12,359 nt of DNA from an uncultured Clostridia bacterium (GTDB taxonomy: Bacteria; Bacillota; Clostridia; Oscillospirales; Oscillospiraceae). Below are positions 1-6,103 of the stretch, in pieces. A program made the translations under genes and the position numbers. The notes under the pieces are model-generated. The model did no database searches. It saw only the letters and a program-made list of their open reading frames with translations, and was not told where the DNA came from. Positions within the stretch are counted from its first letter, which is position 1, and every line of letters begins with the position of its first letter. Location: NCBI GenBank assembly GCA_945910975.1, contig CAMDZY010000037.1, positions 1-12,359 on the forward strand, read 5' to 3'.

Positions 1-1210
1 TGGCGCTGTTTTTATTAGAAGGAGCGTCTTCGCCTTTTTGCAGTTTATTCGGCCGGGGCGCACGCTGCGGTGCAGGGGATTTTGGAGCCGGTTTTTCCGA
101 AACGGGCTGCTTTGGGGCATCGGAGCGTTTGCGGTTGCGAGGACGGCGCGGCTCGGCTTCCTTTTTGGGCGCGGCGGCTTCCACGGCGGGAATGTCCTCC
201 GGCATGGACTTAATAATGATAGAATCCAGCAACGGCTTGCGTTCGGTTTCTTCCGGCTCCTGCGGCTTTTTGACGATCGGATGGCCTGAGCCGGAAATGG
301 GTGCCAAATCCTTGGGAATCGGCGGGTCGTTTTTCTTGGCCTTTCCGTTGCGCAAAACGCAGATATCACAATTTTGATAGCAGCCAATGGTGTCCGGCTT
401 GTCCTCCATCCGAACCTTGACGCTTTGCCGCAGCAAATTCACATCCGTCACTGTGCCGCGACCGTCCGGTGTGTCTACAAAAGATTCGGCTTTGGGGCTG
501 TTTTTAATCAAATCCTCGTAGGCGTCCTGTTCGTACTTTAAACAGCACATCAGTCTGCCGCAAGTGCCGGAAATTTTTGTGGGATTCAGGCTAAGGCTTT
601 GCGTTTTGGCCATTTTGATGGAAACCGGCTGGAAGTCATCCAAAAACTGCTTGCAGCAGAACGGTCTGCCACAGATGCCCAGGCCACCCAGCATTTTTGC
701 TTTGTCCCGGACGCCAATCTGACGCAGTTCAATGCGGGTGCGGAAAATGGAAGCCAGATTTTTTACCAATTCGCGGAAGTCGACCCGCTCGTCTGCGGTG
801 AAGAAAAACAGGATTTTGCTGCCATCAAAGGCGCACTCTGCGGAAACCAACTGCATATCCAGATGATGTTCCGCGATTTTTTGTTGGCAAATCGAAAATG
901 CCTTTTGCTCACGGACGCGGTTTTCCTCATTGACCCGCTCGTCCTGCGGCGTGGCCAGACGTAAAACCTTGCGCAGTGGCGCAACGACCTCTTTTTCACT
1001 GACGGTATGGTTTCCGCCTGCGCAATAACCAAACTCCGCGCCGCGCGCGGTGTCGATAATTACGTGGTCATTCTCATGCAATTCCAAGCCGTCCGGGTCA
1101 AAAAAGTAAATTTTCGTGCCATTCCGAAAGCGAATGTCACATACTTGAACCGTTTCCTCTGTTGCCGGTTCGGCAGTAGGCGTACGGTTGTCCTGATCGA
1201 TTGTATCCAT
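1..1210 (-). CDS. ricT: RicT/YaaT-like PSP1-domain protein (3' end outside window)
   Basis: The frame is open for 403 codons from ATG 1210 to the left edge, so the C-terminus is missing. Residues about 20-270 match the PSP1/YaaT family. Two cysteine motifs are visible: C180-GRPF-C185-C186 and C217-GRLM-C222-C223, the latter within CGRLMCCLKYE. In Bacillus subtilis, RicT forms an iron-sulfur-containing complex with RicA and RicF that assists RNase Y-dependent mRNA maturation and affects sporulation and competence; these cysteines are the expected cluster ligands. From about residue 290 the protein becomes a Pro/Lys/Arg/Ala-rich tail, probably disordered. The start is supported by GGAG seven bases upstream. 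The gene lies 28 bp after holB, the same order as in Bacillus (holB-yaaT). The assignment is secure; the exact role of the tail is unknown. Confidence 0.93.
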   Translation of the reverse strand, partial: MDTIDQDNRTPTAEPATEETVQVCDIRFRNGTKIYFFDPDGLELHENDHVIIDTARGAEFGYCAGGNHTVSEKEVVAPLRKVLRLATPQDERVNEENRVREQKAFSICQQKIAEHHLDMQLVSAECAFDGSKILFFFTADERVDFRELVKNLASIFRTRIELRQIGVRDKAKMLGGLGICGRPFCCKQFLDDFQPVSIKMAKTQSLSLNPTKISGTCGRLMCCLKYEQDAYEDLIKNSPKAESFVDTPDGRGTVTDVNLLRQSVKVRMEDKPDTIGCYQNCDICVLRNGKAKKNDPPIPKDLAPISGSGHPIVKKPQEPEETERKPLLDSIIIKSMPEDIPAVEAAAPKKEAEPRRPRNRKRSDAPKQPVSEKPAPKSPAPQRAPRPNKLQKGEDAPSNKNSA

Positions 1211-1238
1211 AAAATTCTCCATTCTGTCAAATACTGCG

Positions 1239-2192
1239 TTATAATTGAACTGATAATGCGCCGCAAATATGGCCTACGCCGACATTTGCGGTTGCCAATA
1301 CCTGCGCGCGCTGCAAAATCTGCACACCGCGCAGGAGTTCTGCACCGGTTCGACGCCGGGCAATTGCGCGACATTCGGGAAAGGCGGCAGGAAGTCCAGC
1401 CTGAAACAGGAGGGTCTGCTCCAAAAGCATATGCCACTGTACCAGTATCGGGAGAAGCTGCTCGCGCTTCAGCTTTTCCATCGGAACAAGCACCTGCAGC
1501 AGTGCATGACGATTGTTTGCGGTGTAAGCCTGCGCAAACGCCACGGTTTGCGGCAGCAGTGCGCCGGCACTGTGCAGCATTTCCAACGCCTGCCCCAGAT
1601 AACCGCCGGAACGGAACTGCGCGCTTTCGATTTCCTCGTCACTGCGTTCCGGGAACTGGCGGTGCAGCAGCTGCTGCAAAAGTGCCGGGGGCAGGGGAGA
1701 GAGACCCCACTCGGCACACCGGCTGCGGATCGTGGGAAGCAGCTTGTCGGCGTTTTCCGTCAACAGAAGAAATACGCCGTAGGTCGGCGGTTCCTCCATA
1801 ATTTTGAGCAGGGCGTTTTGCGCGGCGTCGTTCATATCGTGTGCGCGGGGGAAAATATAGATTTTCCGATTGCCCTCGTTGGGGTAAATTGCCATATCCG
1901 CCCGAATTTCGCGAATCAATGACACCGGAACGATTTTTTTGGAAGCGTCATCGGCGATGATCACGTCCGGATGCTGATGGGAAAACACCTTGCGGCAGGC
2001 ATTGCAGCGGCGGCAAGGCTTTTCGCCGGAGCCGGTGCATTGCAGCGCGGCGGCGATCAAGGTCGCCAGCGTCTTTTTGCCGGAACCGGCCGGCCCACTG
2101 ATCAGAATGCTGTGCGGCATTTTGTTTTGCACGACAGCTGCCTGTAGGCGGCGCTTTAAGCCATCGTTGCCATAAAAATCGCCAAAATCCAT
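1239..2192 (-). CDS. holB: DNA polymerase III, delta prime subunit (clamp loader)
   Basis: This 317-residue protein is the delta prime clamp-loader subunit, which helps load the sliding clamp at the replication fork. The N-terminal AAA+ fold carries a Walker A, GPAGSGKKT, at 33-41. A zinc-module cysteine set follows (C52, C60, C63, C66). The region after beta-strand 3 reads IYIFPRAHDMN (111-121), where clamp-loader ATPases usually have a DEAxxM Walker B, so the acidic pair is absent. NALLKIMEEPP (126-136) and the RSRC sensor motif (156-159) are typical of the family. The C-terminal third is the helical collar domain. Length is normal. The start ATG follows GGGGGAAC. It is the first gene of a leftward operon with ricT, and a promoter is visible upstream. 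Confidence 0.95.
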   Translation of the reverse strand: MDFGDFYGNDGLKRRLQAAVVQNKMPHSILISGPAGSGKKTLATLIAAALQCTGSGEKPCRRCNACRKVFSHQHPDVIIADDASKKIVPVSLIREIRADMAIYPNEGNRKIYIFPRAHDMNDAAQNALLKIMEEPPTYGVFLLLTENADKLLPTIRSRCAEWGLSPLPPALLQQLLHRQFPERSDEEIESAQFRSGGYLGQALEMLHSAGALLPQTVAFAQAYTANNRHALLQVLVPMEKLKREQLLPILVQWHMLLEQTLLFQAGLPAAFPECRAIARRRTGAELLRGVQILQRAQVLATANVGVGHICGALSVQL

Positions 2193-2226
2193 GCTGTTCC
2201 CCCATCAATCAAGCCAAATATAACTT

Positions 2227-2255
2227 ATTATAACGCGTTTGCGGGAATATTTCCA
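2227..2255 (-). promoter_or_regulatory. Probable promoter of holB-ricT
   Basis: Read on the minus strand, TGGAAA (2255-2250) and TATAAT (2232-2227) are separated by 17 bases. The -10 is perfect and the -35 matches four of six. The -10 lies about 35 bp before the holB start. The upstream gene is divergent, so the leftward operon needs a promoter here. Confidence 0.55.
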
Positions 2256-2334
2256 TCATTATTTTTTCCTTTGACAAATTTATTTGATATTTTGATGTAG
2301 CTTTGCAAAAAATTCAAGAATTACCGAAAAACTG

Positions 2335-2364
2335 TTGACAAACGTAGACATAGTATGGTAAAAT
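2335..2364 (+). promoter_or_regulatory. Promoter of the blaI-M56 operon
   Basis: TTGACA (2335-2340) and TAAAAT (2359-2364) are separated by 18 bases, a near-consensus housekeeping promoter. The expected transcription start is near 2371, inside the palindrome at 2367-2382. The first coding base is at 2423. Confidence 0.65.
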
Positions 2365-2366
2365 GT

Positions 2367-2382
2367 GTTTACATCAGTAAAC
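2367..2382 (+). promoter_or_regulatory. Candidate BlaI-family operator palindrome
   Basis: GTTTAC-ATCA-GTAAAC is a perfect 6-bp inverted repeat with a 4-base centre. It contains TACATCAGTA, one mismatch from the TACAnnTGTA core known for BlaI/MecI operators. It sits directly after the -10 of the operon promoter, over the predicted start site, where bound repressor would block transcription. Autoregulation by the BlaI-type product of the next gene is inferred. Confidence 0.6.
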
Positions 2383-2422
2383 GATTCACTGAACACGCAA
2401 AAACGGAAAGGAGAGTGAAAAA

Positions 2423-2812
2423 ATGAAGGAACCGAATGTCAATCTGACCCCGGCGGAGTGGAATGTGATGGAGTGCTTTTGGGAGCGTTCCCCACTGACC
2501 GGTCGGGAGGTGGTTGAGCAGATGCAGGCGTGCTGCGGTTGGAGTCGCTCCACAACACTGACGCTGTTAAGCCGAATGGAGAAAAAAGGGGCATTGGGCG
2601 TCGAAACCGAAGGCAACAAGCGGCAGTTTCATCCGCTGGTCTGCCGGGAGGACGCCGCTTTACAGGAAACAGAGAGCTTTATCGACAGAATTTACAGCGG
2701 CAGCCTGAGTTTGATGGTCAGCGCAATCACCCGGAAGCAATCACTTTCGCAAAAGGAAATCGATGAGTTGTATGCAATTTTAAAGGGATTGGAGGAGGAA
2801 GGAAATGGCTGA
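2423..2812 (+). CDS. BlaI/MecI/CopY-family transcriptional repressor
   Basis: This 129-residue protein has the length and layout of BlaI/MecI repressors: a winged helix-turn-helix at about 8-72, with the recognition helix around WSRSTTLTLLSRMEKKG (40-56), and a C-terminal dimerization segment (about 76-124). These repressors bind DNA as dimers and are inactivated by proteolysis when a partner M56 membrane protease senses a signal. That partner is encoded next, overlapping this gene by 8 bp (2805-2812), so the two are translationally coupled. The start is supported by AAAGGAGAG 7 bases before ATG. In MecI/BlaI the cleaved bond is Asn-Phe in a segment like SLVLNF; the corresponding segment here reads SLMVSA (96-101), so the cleavage point may differ. 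The regulon beyond its own operon is unknown. Confidence 0.92.
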   Translation: MKEPNVNLTPAEWNVMECFWERSPLTGREVVEQMQACCGWSRSTTLTLLSRMEKKGALGVETEGNKRQFHPLVCREDAALQETESFIDRIYSGSLSLMVSAITRKQSLSQKEIDELYAILKGLEEEGNG

Positions 2813-4958
2813 GTGGATCATTTCATCCTCGGTTTTGATTCTTGTTGTAATTGTCCTGCGCGCGGCGTTAAAAGGAAGAATCAGTCTGCGACTGCAATAC
2901 GGCCTGTGGGCGCTGGTACTGCTGTGCCTGCTTGTGCCGATCAGCTTTGGCAGCAGCAATCTCAGTGTGATGAATGTTGTGGAGCATCCCAAAACCAACA
3001 CCGCCCCTGTTGCCGTTGAAAATGCGAATCGTGAAACGGTCGAGTTGCCAGCCCCAAAACCGAATGCAAATTTCACTGTCACGCCGCAGAAAACACAACC
3101 CCCGGTCAACACAATCCAGCCAAGCCAAACGAAATCTGCCGAAAAACCGGTCGACATTACAATTATCCTTTTGGTTATTTGGGGCGTTGGTGCAGTGGCG
3201 GTTTTGGTGTGCTTTGTTGCTACGAATTTCCATTTTGCGCGAAACGCCAAACGGTCACGGCGCGCCTTGCCGGTGGAATACTGCAAGCTGCCTGTTTATG
3301 TGACCGATCACGTTGAAACGCCCTGCCTGATCGGACTGTTTCGGCCTGCCATCTATCTCACACCGGAAGCAACGGTCAACAAGACGGTTCTCTGGCATAC
3401 GATCGAACACGAGCAAACGCACTATCGCCATAAGGATCATATTTGGTCGTTCCTGCGCGGCGTATGTCTTGTGCTGCACTGGTATCATCCGCTCGTCTGG
3501 TGGGCAGCCGTGTTGTCCCGCAAGGACGCAGAGTTGGCCTGCGATGAGGCAACCATCCGCCGAATCGGCGAAGAAGAACGCGCAGAGTATGGCCGCACCC
3601 TGATTGGACTGTCATGCCGGAAGCGTCCGGAGCTTTTGCTGACCGCCACAACCATGACCGGCAGCAAAAGCACCATCAAAGAGCGGATCGTATTGATTGC
3701 CAAAAAACCGAAAACCGCAGTCTGTACGCTGATTGCCATCATCGCCATCACTGCAATCGTGGTCGGCGTCACCTTCACCGGCGCGAAAGATAAACCGGAA
3801 GCGGTGCCGCCTAAAGAAGATTACGCAGTAGCTCAGCTGGAGCGTAAATATACCCCATGGGGTTGGGCGCAGGAAGTCACGGCAGATAAACTGGATCTGT
3901 CGGATTATGGGATAGAACTCCCGCAATTCAAGCAATCGCTTGTTGGATACTTAAACGCTTTGAAGAAGTCCAATTTCACCTATAGTTCCACAGAACTTCA
4001 ACATTGTACGATCACGGAATTGAGATTCACAGTCGGTACGCCGTATGTTTATAAGCTCTATTTGAGTAACGATCCGGATTGCATGACGTTGGAGTTCCGG
4101 GGAGAGTACTGGGATATCAATAGCCCGGAACTGCGAGAATTCATGTTAAACTTCTATCAGGAAAGGCTTTATTCATGGAGAGTTCGTTTTCCTGAACCGG
4201 AACCGGAGCCGGAAGTCTCTCCTGTAATATTAAATTATATGGAAGACTTGATTTCCTATGGTGATCCATCAATGACGCTTTATTTAAAGGATGGCAGCGC
4301 ATATGGTCCTGTTGTTGTTGATGAATGGCATGCATCCTATCTTACAAATGGCTTGGATACCTATATGTGGGTGGAAATGGAAAAAACGCCGGAGGAACCG
4401 TGTGACTATCAGATTGTTGTTACTTCCAATGACGGCACAAAGCGCATGACCTTCCGCCCCGATGGCGATTGGGGCGCAGTGGAATACAATGACGGCAATA
4501 CCACAACCTATTGGCTTGCAACAACATCTGAGGATTCTTATTCTGCGTTTCAAAGGATCCGGACAGCCTACGATTCGCAGGATCCAGGCGAACCAATCGT
4601 GTTCTATGTAGAAGGTGGCGCAGAGGAAGCGGCGGGGTATTTTGCCAAGTACGCATATGGAGAACATCTAAAATCTCGTGCACCGGGTGGCTCATACTCC
4701 ATTCATGAATATGAAGCGATAGAATGGGAAGCGGAACAGATCAGAGAGGACGATAAAGTGGTAACAGGACACGTGAGCTACGCATTTGTCCCCGATGTAA
4801 TCAGCGATCAGGCCTTTTGGTGGATTCCAAATACATGGGAATATGAAGACAGGTATGCTGCGTTCAGAACCTTTATCCTACAAAAAAAGGATGATGGTCT
4901 CTGGTATTGTCTGGATATTGGAACCGGAAATTTTTTCATAACGGATGTGCCGCAATAG
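2805..4958 (+). CDS. M56-family (BlaR1/MecR1-like) membrane metalloprotease sensor
   Basis: This 717-residue protein is the probable signal transducer for the BlaI-type repressor encoded just upstream. Predicted membrane segments lie near 4-22, 31-48, 117-140, 212-236 and 304-325. The cytoplasmic M56 zinc protease has the HEXXH motif H202-E-Q-T-H206, followed by ELACDEA (243-249), which supplies the expected third acidic ligand. After the last membrane helix comes a C-terminal region of about 390 residues, presumably outside the cell. It lacks the penicillin-binding transpeptidase domain of true BlaR1/MecR1 (no STxK or KTG context seen), so the signal is probably not a beta-lactam bound in the classical way. 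A PEPEPEPE linker (463-470) divides this region, and similar Y...SND...MT.FR...W stretches occur at 416-436 and 535-556. The ribosome binding site GGAGGAGG lies within the end of blaI. The ligand is unknown. Confidence 0.88.
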   Translation: MAEWIISSSVLILVVIVLRAALKGRISLRLQYGLWALVLLCLLVPISFGSSNLSVMNVVEHPKTNTAPVAVENANRETVELPAPKPNANFTVTPQKTQPPVNTIQPSQTKSAEKPVDITIILLVIWGVGAVAVLVCFVATNFHFARNAKRSRRALPVEYCKLPVYVTDHVETPCLIGLFRPAIYLTPEATVNKTVLWHTIEHEQTHYRHKDHIWSFLRGVCLVLHWYHPLVWWAAVLSRKDAELACDEATIRRIGEEERAEYGRTLIGLSCRKRPELLLTATTMTGSKSTIKERIVLIAKKPKTAVCTLIAIIAITAIVVGVTFTGAKDKPEAVPPKEDYAVAQLERKYTPWGWAQEVTADKLDLSDYGIELPQFKQSLVGYLNALKKSNFTYSSTELQHCTITELRFTVGTPYVYKLYLSNDPDCMTLEFRGEYWDINSPELREFMLNFYQERLYSWRVRFPEPEPEPEVSPVILNYMEDLISYGDPSMTLYLKDGSAYGPVVVDEWHASYLTNGLDTYMWVEMEKTPEEPCDYQIVVTSNDGTKRMTFRPDGDWGAVEYNDGNTTTYWLATTSEDSYSAFQRIRTAYDSQDPGEPIVFYVEGGAEEAAGYFAKYAYGEHLKSRAPGGSYSIHEYEAIEWEAEQIREDDKVVTGHVSYAFVPDVISDQAFWWIPNTWEYEDRYAAFRTFILQKKDDGLWYCLDIGTGNFFITDVPQ

Positions 4959-5136
4959 CAGAACCCGCATGAAAGCCGGTCAAAACCGTGCAGACGACAG
5001 GGCTTTGATCAGCAGGGGAATTGTCAAGAGGAAAGAATTGCAAAAATAGCTACAAGCGGCGATTGATACACTTTTGGCGGTGATTCTCATTTGCATCCTA
5101 TATCAGGGCGCGCAAAATAGGCGGCAAACGATACAC

Positions 5137-5169
5137 TAGGGGACTGCATCCGCTTGATGCAGTCCCCTA
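5137..5169. terminator. Perfect hairpin between convergent genes
   Basis: TAGGGGACTGCATC (5137-5150) pairs completely with 5156-5169 around a 5-base CGCTT loop. The 14-bp stem lies between the end of the M56 gene (plus) and the end of the dCMP deaminase gene (minus). Neither side has a strong T run, but position and symmetry fit a bidirectional terminator. Confidence 0.65.
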
Positions 5170-5181
5170 TGTAATGCATTT

Positions 5182-5670
5182 TCAGTTTTCGTTCGGGTCG
5201 ATGATGGAGTCGTCGTTGAAAACCCAATCCTGCACGTTGACAATGTCGAATTTATCCTTTGCGGTGCGGATGACGATTTTGCTTAGTCCGGCGTTGATGA
5301 TCATCCTGCGGCAGGCGGGGCAGGGGCGAAGATTCTCCACATATTCGCCGGTTTCGGCATCCTGTGCAGAAAGGTAAATGGTGCCGCCGATGCACTCGCT
5401 GCGAGAAGCGGAAATGATGGCGTTTGCTTCTGCATGCACACTACGGCACAGCTCATACCGCTGCCCGTCGGAGATGTTCAACCGGTCGCGGACACAGTAT
5501 CCAAGATCAATGCAGTGCGCGCGGCCACGCGGTGCGCCATTGTAGCCGGTGGATACGATTTCATCGTTGCGGACAATCAGCGCGCCATAGTGCGTTTTGG
5601 AACAGGTGGAACGTTCGGAAACGGTTTGCGCAATGTCCAGATAGTAATTTTCTTTGTCGATGCGGCTCAT
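5182..5670 (-). CDS. dCMP deaminase (ComEB-like)
   Basis: This 162-residue cytidine/deoxycytidylate deaminase family protein is expected to convert dCMP to dUMP, feeding thymidylate synthesis in the cytoplasm. The catalytic zinc motif is clear: H79-A-E81 (SVHAEANAI) with the general acid/base E81, and PCPAC with ligands C117 and C120. Other family blocks are CSKTHYGALIV (23-33) and TGYNGAPRG (41-49), which contribute to the nucleotide pocket. The ATG at 5670 is chosen because AGGAGG lies 7 bases upstream and a consensus promoter just beyond it; a longer open frame to 6021 has no family similarity in its extra part. It is a single-gene unit between a hairpin terminator and a divergent intergenic region. 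Confidence 0.93.
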   Translation of the reverse strand: MSRIDKENYYLDIAQTVSERSTCSKTHYGALIVRNDEIVSTGYNGAPRGRAHCIDLGYCVRDRLNISDGQRYELCRSVHAEANAIISASRSECIGGTIYLSAQDAETGEYVENLRPCPACRRMIINAGLSKIVIRTAKDKFDIVNVQDWVFNDDSIIDPNEN

Positions 5671-5703
5671 AATCCGTCCTCCTGACAAAATTTTCTTGCA
5701 TTC

Positions 5704-5732
5704 ATTATACATCGTATTTTTGAAAAATGCAA
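5704..5732 (-). promoter_or_regulatory. Promoter of the dCMP deaminase gene
   Basis: On the minus strand TTGCAT (5732-5727) and TATAAT (5709-5704) are separated by exactly 17 bases. The -10 is perfect. It lies about 34 bp before the chosen ATG at 5670, which independently supports that start. Confidence 0.75.
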
Positions 5733-5935
5733 GCAGTTTTGCAACTTTGCTCCATTTTTGGTGAAAATAGTGCAAAAAACTCGAAGATTTGCTCCACTCA
5801 AACGCCTGTTTTCGACATTTTCCGACAAAATATACAGAAATTCTATGTATTTTTTTCGCTGCCGATGGGGTGGCGTTTGGCAAAATGCTCAAAAAGGCAG
5901 GGTAAGATTTGTCAAAAAAAGCAATCATAATTTCA

Positions 5936-5964
5936 TTGCAATTTGTGCAAAAAGTATGTATAAT
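5936..5964 (+). promoter_or_regulatory. Promoter of the ssnA-ygfK operon
   Basis: TTGCAA (5936-5941) and TATAAT (5959-5964) are separated by 17 bases. Transcription would start near 5971, giving a leader of about 130 nt before the ssnA start at 6104. The remaining stretch 5733-5935, between this and the divergent dCMP deaminase promoter, shows no feature that I recognise. Confidence 0.75.
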
Positions 5965-5970
5965 AAAAAA

Positions 5971-6103
5971 GGAATTGAAGATTGATAGCTGTAACGAAGT
6001 GCTGCGCGCACGGGCTTCCAACTATCACTCGGCTTTTGCCTGAGTGGAGTTATTTTGAGTTTTCAAGATGGCTCCCTTTTTTCTTTTTAAGGAGGATTAT
6101 ACT
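5971..6103 (+). promoter_or_regulatory. Structured leader RNA, candidate riboswitch/attenuator
   Basis: The leader can form P1, TGATAG (5983-5988) with CTATCA (6022-6027), enclosing a hairpin: GAA 5996-5998 with TTC 6016-6018, and GTGC 5999-6002 with GCAC 6008-6011. Downstream is an intrinsic terminator (6046-6088). An alternative hairpin pairs AACT 6020-6023 with AGTT 6048-6051, CACTC 6026-6030 with GAGTG 6042-6046, and GGC 6031-6033 with GCC 6038-6040. That fold uses both the P1 3' arm and the terminator 5' arm, so it would act as an antiterminator. Forming P1 would therefore favour termination. I could not match the sequence to a known riboswitch class from memory; a purine-pathway ligand is a guess from the downstream genes. 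Confidence 0.7.
6046..6088 (+). terminator. Intrinsic terminator inside the ssnA leader
   Basis: GGAGTTATTTTGA (6046-6058) pairs with 6063-6075 over 13 bp (three G-U pairs) around a GTTT loop. A T-rich tract follows (T6077-6082, C, T6084-6088). The ssnA ribosome binding site AAGGAGG starts at the next base, 6089. A strong terminator between a promoter and its first gene implies conditional readthrough. Confidence 0.85.

Noticed and set aside
1007..1801. Plus-strand 264-codon frame across ricT and holB
   Set aside because: It is antisense to two well-supported genes and its translation is Arg/Ala-rich shadow sequence.
5671..6021. N-terminal extension of the dCMP deaminase frame to an ATG at 6021
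   Set aside because: The added residues show no family similarity. A consensus promoter and an AGGAGG site lie inside this stretch and point to the ATG at 5670.
5983..6027. Classical purine (xpt-type) riboswitch in the ssnA leader
   Set aside because: The conserved three-way junction and loop-loop sequences of that class are absent; the element is shorter and has a single P1/P2 arm.
6068..6103. Earlier ATG for ssnA at 6068
   Set aside because: It lies in the 3' arm of the leader terminator and has no ribosome binding site; the ATG at 6104 follows AAGGAGG at proper distance and starts at the conserved N-terminus.
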